NCBI GenBank assembly: GCA_964615445.1
Contig: CAZTOK010000028.1
Location: forward strand, 1 to 16,764
From: JALRBM01 sp964615445
GTDB lineage: Bacteria; Patescibacteriota; Saccharimonadia; Saccharimonadales; Saccharimonadaceae
Length of the DNA: 16,764 nt
Direction: 5' to 3'
Shown: positions 7,373 to 13,217 of the stretch, one piece after another
How the letters are laid out: the number at the start of each line of letters is the position of its first letter
Numbering within the stretch: the stretch's first letter is position 1
The notes under the pieces: generated by a model
Database searches by the model: none
What the model was told of the DNA's origin: nothing
Seen by the model: only the letters and a program-made list of their open reading frames with translations
Translations under genes and position numbers: made by a program

Positions 7373-7401
7373 ATACTACAACTACTTAAATAATCTGTCA
7401 A
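7373..7401 (-). promoter_or_regulatory. Strong sigma70-type promoter of the 144-residue protein gene
   Basis: On the minus strand a perfect TTGACA (7396-7401), 17 nt, then TAGTAT (7373-7378) with TG directly before it. The short leader contains the palindrome GCTCGAGC before GGAGG. The rest of the spacer, 7402-7700, shows no convincing gene on either strand. Confidence 0.7.
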
Positions 7402-7707
7402 TGTTGACGAAATTGAGTGTGACGCTGAAGATCTACTAGATAAATAAAAACGAGTAGCAATGTTCCCAAGCTTGCGCTGACACGAATCTTCATTCGAGAA
7501 GAAGTCAATAAATACTTAGTACATTGAACTTTCTGGAGAGGTGTAATTTTCATCTTTACACTCAAAGTCTTCGGGCCGTTCATAAATACAGCAATACAGC
7601 GATCAAAAGGCCTCCCATGGCTGTGAGTGGAGGATCTTAAGCAAAACTTTTTACAGTGCCTCTCAGCCCTATTGCTATAAAGTGTCAAAAAACTACTCTA
7701 AGCTATC

Positions 7708-7713
7708 TATAAT
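7708..7713 (+). promoter_or_regulatory. -10 box giving a leaderless mRNA for the serine hydrolase
   Basis: A perfect TATAAT ends 6 bases before the ATG at 7720, so the transcript should start at or next to the start codon. The -35 region is weak (TGTCAA about 19 nt upstream). Confidence 0.55.
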
Positions 7714-7719
7714 AGAAAT

Positions 7720-8532
7720 ATGATAAAATTTCAATTCACAGAAGAATCAGTTGCGCAGCATGGTGCAACTATACGCTACTTAAAGACAGGTAGCGGGCCT
7801 GGCTTACTGATTATTCATGGCGCCATGAGAACAGCCGAAGACTACCTGGATTTAGCCGAACATTTAGCAGACTATTTCACAGTCTATATAGTTAACAGAC
7901 GCGGTCGCGGAGGCAGCAGTCAGCAAGGAGCGGCCTTTAGTGTGCAGCAAGAATGCGACGACACGCTGGCCATTTTGCGTAGGACGAACACAAAGCTTTG
8001 TTTCGGCCACAGCTACGGTGGTGTCGTTGCTCTAGAAGTGGCGCTGAGTAACTATCCGTTAGCGAAACTGGCCGTATACGAGCCACCCTTCGTTGCAAAA
8101 CGGTCGGAGATGCTCAAAGAACTTGATCTTGTGTTGGCCCAAAAAGACTACAAGAAGGCGCTCGTCATTGCTTTTAGCCTGGCCAGTAATGACGGCACGA
8201 CTCCGGATCAGCTGACCGGCCTAGCCGATGCAATTGCACAAGGCCCAATGTGGAATCAAATGGTCGAGCTACTGCCAACATTTGCCACCGAATTGAGAAG
8301 CTTAATGTATACAGCATCACCACTAGAACAATATAAAGCCATTCAAACAGAAACCTTACTTATGCATGGCGATCAAAGCCTACCGGCCACCCTTGAATAT
8401 ACGAAGAAGCTTGCTAATACATTACCGCACAGCCAGTCAGTAGCTATAGTAGGCGTGGGCCATAACGCACCCGACTTGGATGCTCCAGAATCTGTAGCTA
8501 AAGAGCTTATCCGATTCTTTATGCAGACGTAA
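7720..8532 (+). CDS. Alpha/beta hydrolase (Ser-Asp-His)
   Basis: This 270-residue protein has the standard layout. HGAM at 33-36 supplies the oxyanion site. GHSYGG holds nucleophile Ser98. Acid Asp218 is in MHGDQ and His248 in GVGHNAP. A helical cap of about 90 residues lies between the nucleophile and the acid. There is no signal peptide, so it should be cytoplasmic. The family covers esterases, lipases, haloperoxidase-like and other hydrolases, and the substrate cannot be told from sequence. There is no Shine-Dalgarno site; the perfect -10 box next to the ATG fits leaderless translation. It converges with the cyclase-like gene, with only 35 bases between the stops and no clear terminator there. 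Confidence 0.85.
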   Translation: MIKFQFTEESVAQHGATIRYLKTGSGPGLLIIHGAMRTAEDYLDLAEHLADYFTVYIVNRRGRGGSSQQGAAFSVQQECDDTLAILRRTNTKLCFGHSYGGVVALEVALSNYPLAKLAVYEPPFVAKRSEMLKELDLVLAQKDYKKALVIAFSLASNDGTTPDQLTGLADAIAQGPMWNQMVELLPTFATELRSLMYTASPLEQYKAIQTETLLMHGDQSLPATLEYTKKLANTLPHSQSVAIVGVGHNAPDLDAPESVAKELIRFFMQT

Positions 8533-8567
8533 ATTTGACCCGCAGTAAACACCCAAAGCTACATAAG

Positions 8568-9578
8568 CTATTTGAGTACATCTCTAGCGCGTTGAGTCAG
8601 AAGCAATCTATTGTTTCGGCGATCAGCTCGGCGTAGTAACTCGGCAACTTCCCACAAAATTGGTCCGGTCGGCTCTGTTGTTTGTATAGAGTCTAAGTAG
8701 CCTATACCTACTGCGATCCGTATTTTGGCATTCATAAAATCCGAATAGCGCTCGGCAATAGTTTTGTGTAGATGCAAGATAGTGTATGCCAAACGAAGTG
8801 CAACGGTATTGCCGTACGCTTTTAACGCTGCAGGATCTAGCGGATCTATTGTCCGTAGCGGCAGGGCGATCATTTGACCGTCGCCCATAAACCTGACCAC
8901 GGTTCCTTTTTGGTTGAGCTCGGCGTCGATGGCTTGCAGGAATGTTTGCAGGAAATGTTTAAAAACGGGATAGTCAGCACTCACTTTATGCGTTGAATCG
9001 GCAATATCCCACTGAATAACAAAGTGACTGGGAGTTACCGGTACATGCAGTAGTAGCTCATCACTCAACATCATACTGGTTTGAGGAAGTGCTTCAAGAA
9101 TATCCTGAACTGGCTTTTCGGATCGTTGCCATAATGTCTTAAGGAAGGCTTCTGAAGGAAGTAAGTGCGCATATTCAACATCAAAAGCTAGCTGCGCTAC
9201 AGCTCCTCGAGAAGTTTGTGTCTTAATCGGGACTCCCCAAACAATGTGCTGCTTGGGATTCATTTTGCTGCGGGCAAAACCAGTTTTCCCCGTTTTGAAC
9301 GTGCCGCCCAGTGCCGTTGATTGCAACCCAACTCGATGATTGTGTATAAATTTTTCGTGGAAAGCAGTTTTAGCAGAGGCTAGTGTTTGGTTTTGAATGG
9401 TAGTGAGCGTATCAGCAGAAGATGCGTGTCGATCTGCAGTAAAAATCCCCATACTAATAAAAGAGGGGGTTTTAGCAAGTTCGTTTGCAAAAGGATGAAG
9501 TGTACTTTGTAAAGCGTCGATGGTTTGTTTTAGTGAGGAGTTGGCACGAAATACAGCACTCGAGGAACGGTTGCTCAT
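8568..9578 (-). CDS. Class III adenylate/guanylate cyclase-like protein
   Basis: The protein is 336 residues. The C-terminal part (about 183-330) looks like a cyclase homology domain. FVIQWDIADST places a first metal Asp at 191, and GTVVRFMGDGQMIALPL places a second at 233, a normal spacing. IRIAVGIGYLD and a late GPILWEVAELLRRADRRNN match the later class III blocks. The usual substrate Lys before GD is Arg here, and the Asn of the transition-state Asn/Arg pair is not obvious, so it may be altered or inactive. The N-terminal 180 residues are unassigned and may be a sensory region. No membrane helix is seen. A TATAAT box (9590-9595) ends 11 bases before the ATG, so the leader is very short. 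It would act in cyclic-nucleotide signalling if active. Confidence 0.6.
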   Translation of the reverse strand: MSNRSSSAVFRANSSLKQTIDALQSTLHPFANELAKTPSFISMGIFTADRHASSADTLTTIQNQTLASAKTAFHEKFIHNHRVGLQSTALGGTFKTGKTGFARSKMNPKQHIVWGVPIKTQTSRGAVAQLAFDVEYAHLLPSEAFLKTLWQRSEKPVQDILEALPQTSMMLSDELLLHVPVTPSHFVIQWDIADSTHKVSADYPVFKHFLQTFLQAIDAELNQKGTVVRFMGDGQMIALPLRTIDPLDPAALKAYGNTVALRLAYTILHLHKTIAERYSDFMNAKIRIAVGIGYLDSIQTTEPTGPILWEVAELLRRADRRNNRLLLTQRARDVLK

Positions 9579-9589
9579 ACAATACTTAT

Positions 9590-9595
9590 ATTATA
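9590..9595 (-). promoter_or_regulatory. -10 box of the cyclase-like gene
   Basis: TATAAT on the minus strand, 11 bases before the ATG, implying a leader of only about 4-5 nt and no room for a ribosome site. Confidence 0.45.
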
Positions 9596-9680
9596 AACAT
9601 ATCTCAAATACAACCAGAGACGCTACTCTGCTTAAGTATAAATCACCAGCACCGAACTTATAGCACGTATTGAGGCGGTG

Positions 9681-9863
9681 ATGCAAAAGAACAAAAAAAG
9701 CTCAAAATTCAAGCTCTTTTATACTAGTAATCATTTCTTGGCTGGGAATGAAGGTGTTGTCCAAACTTTTAAGCAACAAGATGAAACCAAAATCAAACAA
9801 AGGATCAAAGAAGGCCGTGCATTGTTTGAAGGTGCCGATGAAGAACAACTCCATTTCTTCTGA
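9681..9863 (+). CDS. Small 60-residue protein, unknown
   Basis: ATG at 9681 is preceded by GAGG (about 5-8 bases upstream); a GTG lies one codon earlier. The protein is basic at the start (KNKKSSKFK), then LFYTSNHFLAGNEG and a charged helix-like tail. It ends just before the inverted repeat at 9876. It shows a loose likeness to the small ORF at 11422 (the TSN then FL pattern), which hints at a family of small proteins. Function is not recognised. Confidence 0.4.
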   Translation: MQKNKKSSKFKLFYTSNHFLAGNEGVVQTFKQQDETKIKQRIKEGRALFEGADEEQLHFF

Positions 9864-9875
9864 AAGATGATCTTT

Positions 9876-9938
9876 CTTTAGGTTGTCATCTGTGATGCAA
9901 TCGACTTTTGTCTATAATCCACAGGTGACAACCTAAAG
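9876..9938. repeat. 19-bp inverted repeat around a TATAAT box
   Basis: CTTTAGGTTGTCATCTGTG (9876-9894) is the reverse complement of 9920-9938 except for one position, which would be a G-U pair in RNA. The 25-bp centre contains a perfect TATAAT (9913-9918). As DNA, it looks like two operator half-sites bracketing the promoter of the downstream hydrolase. As RNA it is a long-stem hairpin followed by GTTTTAT, which could end transcription of the small ORF upstream. Confidence 0.7.
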
Positions 9939-10059
9939 TTTTATGGACGAGATGAAGAGTTCGAATTATTTTGGTAAACTTGAAAATGGTTAAATACCAA
10001 CACGAATGACCGGCTGTACCGATAAATATAAGACAAATTACGACAGACCAAGGGGGTCT

Positions 10060-10962
10060 ATGAAGCAACCAACACCAGTAACATTTTATGCTAATGCTCT
10101 AGCATTATGCGGCAATCTATACTTACCAGAACATACTTCCGATACACCGCTACCTGCACTGATCATTGTTGGTCCGTCGCCGCAGGTAAAAGAGCAGGCG
10201 GCAGCTGAATATGCACCACGCCTTGCCGCCGAGGGTTACACAGTACTCACGTTTGATTTTCGCAACTTTGGTGAGTCGGCCGGTGAACCGCGCAGTCATG
10301 AAGATAGCGAGGGAAAACTGACGGATGTTCGAGCAGCGGTTAGTTTTCTCCGCTCGCGGCCAGAAATAGATAAAGAGCGTATAGGCGTTATCGGCATTTG
10401 CGCCGGAGGTGGGTACGCGCTTAAAGCGGCGGCTTTTGACCCGCGGATCAAAACATTTGTCGGTATCGCTGGCTTTTACTTTAGTCCAGCCGATCTGCGT
10501 ACCCAGATGGGCGACAAAGGCTACCGCGAAGCCTTGACTGTGGCGCTTGCTGGTATAGAGGCTCAGGATCAGACAGGCACCGTTACCTATTTGGCTCATG
10601 TGGCTCCCGAAGGCGGTAATGCGGTTATGGCGGGCGGCGAACCGTATGAATATTATGGTACGTCCCGAGGTCAGCGCCCGAACTACAAAAACCAACTAAC
10701 CGTCGACACCGGCTACACGATATTGACTCTCGAGCTTGCAGCTGCCGCTGACTATCTAACTTCTACGCCGGCTCTGCTCATTCACGGCAAAAAGGATAGG
10801 TATGCATCTGCGGAAGCGGTGCAAGCGGTGTACGACCGTATAACGGGTCCTAAAGACATCACTTGGTTAGACACGGATACGCACATTGGGTTCTATGACG
10901 ATCCGACTTATATCGATCCGGCTGTTGCCAAGGCAGTCGCGTTCTTGCGGGAGCATTTGTAG
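10060..10962 (+). CDS. Alpha/beta hydrolase with Cys nucleophile (dienelactone-hydrolase-like)
   Basis: The protein is 300 residues from the ATG at 10060, preceded by AGGGGG; an upstream ATG at 10006 has no ribosome site. GICAGGG places Cys114 at the nucleophile elbow, where most of the superfamily has Ser. Asp246 lies in GKKDRYAS and His275 in DTDTHIGFYD. A Cys nucleophile is typical of dienelactone hydrolase relatives. The N-terminal region (VTFYANALALCGNLYLPE) resembles the lead strands of related bacterial hydrolases that act on small molecules. Cytoplasmic, with no signal peptide. The substrate is unknown. The TATAAT at 9913 could be its promoter, giving a leader of about 135 nt that begins inside the inverted repeat. 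Confidence 0.85.
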   Translation: MKQPTPVTFYANALALCGNLYLPEHTSDTPLPALIIVGPSPQVKEQAAAEYAPRLAAEGYTVLTFDFRNFGESAGEPRSHEDSEGKLTDVRAAVSFLRSRPEIDKERIGVIGICAGGGYALKAAAFDPRIKTFVGIAGFYFSPADLRTQMGDKGYREALTVALAGIEAQDQTGTVTYLAHVAPEGGNAVMAGGEPYEYYGTSRGQRPNYKNQLTVDTGYTILTLELAAAADYLTSTPALLIHGKKDRYASAEAVQAVYDRITGPKDITWLDTDTHIGFYDDPTYIDPAVAKAVAFLREHL

Positions 10963-11001
10963 GGTCGCAAAGGCTTAAATGGGGATATCTGCGGTAACGC
11001 A

Positions 11002-11028
11002 AAAAGAGTCCGAGCTTCGGACTCTTTT
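11002..11028. terminator. Bidirectional terminator after the Cys hydrolase
   Basis: A perfect 12-bp stem (AAAAGAGTCCGA with TCGGACTCTTTT) with a 3-nt loop. T-runs on both strands allow it to end the hydrolase transcript and, on the minus strand, any transcript from the tRNA-like scar at 11035. Confidence 0.85.
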
Positions 11029-11034
11029 GTATGT

Positions 11035-11066
11035 AATAATCTCATGGCTGGAGAGAAGGTTCTGGA
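11035..11066 (-). repeat. tRNA 3'-end scar, copy 1
   Basis: ATAATCTCATGGCTGG matches the 3' end and downstream linker of the tRNA-Gln at 16527 (16518-16533), and is likewise followed on the minus strand by a terminator. Beyond the acceptor end it diverges, though GGTTC-TATTCCA-GAACC still folds as a 5-bp T-arm with a 7-nt loop. No 5' half of a tRNA is present. Confidence 0.6.
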
Positions 11067-11147
11067 ATAGAACCATTGAAGAGCTTTCCGGGAGCTTGGA
11101 CATAGAAGAGATATACAAATTACTTAGTGAGAATGAAGATCACTCTC

Positions 11148-11222
11148 CTACTTTCCGCTAGCAATAGCAAATGCCTGCCGATAACATTCTAAAACTTGCT
11201 CTTCCGTAAGTCCTTGCGACAT
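11148..11222 (-). pseudogene. C-terminal gene fragment (24 residues)
   Basis: A short minus-strand frame reads MSQGLTEEQVLECYRQAF and then AIASGK before a TAG stop. Its composition is protein-like and looks like the tail of a larger helical protein. An in-frame stop lies just upstream and no ribosome site is seen. The parent family is not recognised. The rest of 11054-11340 shows nothing I can support. Confidence 0.3.
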
Positions 11223-11341
11223 AGCCTACGACATCCTTTATGCAGCAACCATCTATCGGGAAGCGTCGGAGATGTCGTTTTTGCTATGGCTACCGCTGAG
11301 CGTCCCTGATCTAAGCTCGACTAGATTCAGAGTATGAAAAG

Positions 11342-11421
11342 GGATTCGAACTTTTTCGTACTAAAAAAGACTACAGTTCAATCTGTAGTCTTTTCAATAA
11401 CTTCATGGCTGGGGCGAAGGG
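11342..11421 (-). repeat. tRNA 3'-end and terminator scar, copy 2 (direct repeat of 16465-16542)
   Basis: About 80 bases align with 16465-16542. The shared parts are a T-arm-like GATTCGAAC, a terminator hairpin, the linker, and CATGGCTGGGG covering the tRNA acceptor end and CCA. Identity is high through the hairpin and decays after about 11 bases of the tRNA. It has the same orientation as the intact tRNA. Confidence 0.75.
11365..11394. terminator. Terminator in tRNA scar copy 2
   Basis: A perfect 12-bp stem (AAAAGACTACAG with CTGTAGTCTTTT) with loop TTCAAT, flanked by A- and T-runs so that it can act on both strands. Confidence 0.8.
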
Positions 11422-11607
11422 GTGTTGTTAAAACTCCAGAAGAGTGCAGAAGTAGCTCAAAGCGAGGGCACTTTAGAAAAACGCCCCGGCATCACTTATC
11501 TTTTTACTAGCAACGATTGCCGGTTTTTAGGTATGTTAGAAGCGTTTATGCGCCATAAACGCGAAGTGATCGCAAAAAGGCAGAGACAGAAAAATTATCC
11601 TAGCTAG
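11422..11607 (+). CDS. Small 61-residue ORF, uncertain
   Basis: The frame opens with GTG at 11422, inside the tRNA-like scar, so the true start is doubtful and the gene may be 5'-truncated. The protein has ITYLFTSNDCRFLGMLEAFM and a strongly basic tail (RHKREVIAKRQRQKN), which could bind nucleic acid. It is loosely similar to the small ORF at 9681. No family was recognised. Confidence 0.35.
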   Translation: MLLKLQKSAEVAQSEGTLEKRPGITYLFTSNDCRFLGMLEAFMRHKREVIAKRQRQKNYPS

Positions 11608-11628
11608 AGTTGGCGAGTCACAAAACTA

Positions 11629-11657
11629 TTGACTTTTTTATAACAATATTGTAATAT
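11629..11657 (+). promoter_or_regulatory. Strong sigma70-type promoter of the 111-residue protein gene
   Basis: TTGACT (11629-11634), 17 nt, TAATAT (11652-11657) with TG directly before it. The leader of about 75 nt starts near a hairpin (AGGG-TCAA-CCCT at 11677-11688, extended by GGT/ACC). Confidence 0.7.
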
Positions 11658-11739
11658 ATTATAAGCAATCAGGTACAGGGTCAACCCTACCGGAGCGCGC
11701 TCTTAGCAGTCCAATCATGCGATACGAAAGGGAGTCACC

Positions 11740-12075
11740 ATGACTCACACACGTCCTTCGACCGAGCTCATGAGTCTGCTCACCCGTGGCCTGATGGTCG
11801 CCGCTGGGCTGGTCGTGGTAGAGAGGTTCGGCGAGAAGTTCAGCGGCCAGTACGGCAGCTGGTTCCCGGATGTCAACCTCGATGGTGAGTTCGGGATTCA
11901 TGGCTTCGCCGAAAAGGCGAAGTTCGAGGCTCTTGCCGCCGCCCTGAGCCGCAAGACTCATACAGCCTCAGCGGCTGACATGCAGGCGGCGCTCCGCGAG
12001 GGCGCTCTGTACGGCAACTTCGAGACGATGGCCGGCATGGCCCTCATCAAGAAAATGCTACCCAAAATGAAATAA
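11740..12075 (+). CDS. Small 111-residue protein, unknown
   Basis: ATG at 11740 follows GGAG by 5 bases (GGAGTCACCATG). A hydrophobic stretch (GLMVAAGLVVVERF, about residues 17-30) could anchor it in the membrane. The rest is Ala- and Lys-rich with likely helices, and it ends in KKMLPKMK. It looks GC-rich with AT-rich surroundings. Its ribosome site is almost identical to that of the next gene (GGAGACACCATG), which suggests shared origin or shared expression design. No family was recognised. Confidence 0.75.
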   Translation: MTHTRPSTELMSLLTRGLMVAAGLVVVERFGEKFSGQYGSWFPDVNLDGEFGIHGFAEKAKFEALAAALSRKTHTASAADMQAALREGALYGNFETMAGMALIKKMLPKMK

Positions 12076-12109
12076 AAGTTTGGATGTCTCTCTCGAGATT
12101 CTATACCAC

Positions 12110-12140
12110 AAAAACCACCTCCTTTACTGAGGCGGTTTTT
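12110..12140. terminator. Terminator of the 111-residue protein gene
   Basis: AAAAACCACCTC pairs with GAGGCGGTTTTT with one mismatch. It has runs of A and T on either side. The stretch 12141-12284 beyond it holds no gene I can support. Confidence 0.8.
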
Positions 12141-12284
12141 GATTGAAATAATTTTGGCTGGCCACGTAGCCCAGAATTGAGACACTACTTTTCTCGGTCT
12201 GAAGCTTATGTACGAGAAGCTGGCTAATTTGGAAGACCTCATATACCCGTGTCAAGTATGATCTGCCTATTTTCCCTTCAATCA

Positions 12285-12313
12285 TTGACAATTCTTAGTG
12301 TTTATGCTAATAT
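12285..12313 (+). promoter_or_regulatory. Near-consensus extended -10 promoter of the 118-residue protein gene
   Basis: A perfect TTGACA (12285-12290), 17 nt, TAATAT (12308-12313), with TGC immediately before the -10 box. This is the strongest promoter in the window by eye. Confidence 0.8.
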
Positions 12314-12320
12314 ATTACGT

Positions 12321-12443
12321 GTTCAATCGTGAGGTTGAATTTGACATGGGATCATGGCCGGATCATTGCCCCCTTTAGGTGGTGGCGACCCGGCCAAGGA
12401 TATCAGGATCCAAGGCGAGTGCTCTATTTGGCAAGGAGACACC
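12321..12443 (+). promoter_or_regulatory. Long structured leader of the 118-residue protein gene
   Basis: The leader of about 120 nt begins with TTCAA-N8-TTGAA (12322-12339). It then has a larger closed structure: GGCCGG (12356-12361) with CCGGCC (12390-12395) enclosing an inner GCC/GGC stem. The gene's AAGGAG follows about 40 nt later. It could be a cis-acting RNA or just a stabilising leader. The frame through part of it (from an ATG at 12354) is open and joins the gene, so an N-terminal extension cannot be excluded. Confidence 0.4.
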
Positions 12444-12800
12444 ATGAGCCAGATGACGCCCGAGCAGCAGGCCTTGCGTGACGCAAACCCGGACGAGCAG
12501 GGCCCCCGGCTCCGCATCGATCGGGCCAACGCCGCCGTCGTGGAGGAGCTTACCGTCCTTCGGGGCCGCATGACGCGGAAGAACCAAGCGACCGCTCGGT
12601 ATCGGGCCCCCGAGGGTAGGTACGAAGCCGCCGACGTTCACGCCCCCGCGATCATCGACGAGCTCCTTGAGCACGGCGAGGTCAACCTGTGGACCCTCTC
12701 TCGGCAGATGCCGGGATACCCCCAGGCCGGAGCCGATGGCTTCAACGCGGCGGTCACCGCGATCCTCCGCGTCGAGGGAGTCGAGCTCATCCAACCCTGA
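12444..12800 (+). CDS. Small 118-residue protein, unknown
   Basis: The ATG at 12444 has AAGGAG ending 5 bases upstream, better than the ATG at 12354, which lacks a good site. The protein is soluble, rich in Ala, Arg and Glu, with helical segments (NAAVVEELTVLRGRM, PAIIDELLEHGEVNLWTLSR). The part from about residue 67 to the end (IIDELLEHGEVNLWTLSRQM, FNAAVTAILRVEGVELIQ) has the rhythm of a winged-helix fold, which would suit a small regulator, but this is a guess from pattern. The coding sequence looks GC-rich. Confidence 0.75.
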   Translation: MSQMTPEQQALRDANPDEQGPRLRIDRANAAVVEELTVLRGRMTRKNQATARYRAPEGRYEAADVHAPAIIDELLEHGEVNLWTLSRQMPGYPQAGADGFNAAVTAILRVEGVELIQP

Positions 12801-12818
12801 CGCCCACCCATGTCCACC

Positions 12819-12848
12819 CATCCCCGCGCCCTATCGCGCGCGGGGATG
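12819..12848 (+). terminator. Terminator of the 118-residue protein gene
   Basis: A perfect 11-bp GC-rich stem (CATCCCCGCGC with GCGCGGGGATG) about 20 bases after the stop. The T-run after it is short and displaced. Confidence 0.65.
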
Positions 12849-12881
12849 GTCTACCCCGAGTTTTCAAATCTGTTTGAAGAT

Positions 12882-13154
12882 TCAGGATAGGTCTTCGTTG
12901 AAACTCACGTTATAATTTGTCTTATGTGACCAAAGTGCTCGGACGACAACGAGCAGCTTTCGGACTACTATGCAAACTGCAACGGTGTAGGTTTTACCTT
13001 CAGCAATGAACTCGTCAATAGAGACCCGGATTGCTTTAAAGTCCTTCTTCTTGGACAGCTGTTCGAGCAGGCCGTATTGGCTGATCAGTTCGCCATAGAT
13101 TTTGCTTATCTCTAACGATTGTGGAGGGTTATTTTGAGCTTCAGTCCAAGCCAT
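12882..13154 (-). CDS. 90-residue ORF, unknown
   Basis: ATG at 13152-13154, without a Shine-Dalgarno site. The N-terminal 55 residues look like a real helical protein (SLEISKIYGELISQYGLLEQ, then a charged linker, then RVSIDEFIAEG). The hydrophobic C-terminal part (TYTVAVCIVVRKLLVVVRAL) could be a membrane segment or the result of a frameshift. It lies 63 bases downstream of the ATPase stop on the same strand, so it may be in its transcript. Family not recognised. Confidence 0.5.
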   Translation of the reverse strand: MAWTEAQNNPPQSLEISKIYGELISQYGLLEQLSKKKDFKAIRVSIDEFIAEGKTYTVAVCIVVRKLLVVVRALWSHKTNYNVSFNEDLS

Positions 13155-13217
13155 ATCTCGAAAAAATATCTTATCTTCCTTGGCAGGGGTAAGTCTGATG
13201 TAAACTAATCTCCATCA

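Noticed and set aside
7398..7688. 96-residue minus-strand frame in the 7339-7719 spacer
   Set aside because: No ribosome site, no recognisable motif, and its end overlaps the promoter of the 144-residue gene.
10979..11161. 60-residue plus-strand frame
   Set aside because: It runs through a perfect bidirectional terminator and the tRNA 3'-end scar, and has no ribosome site.
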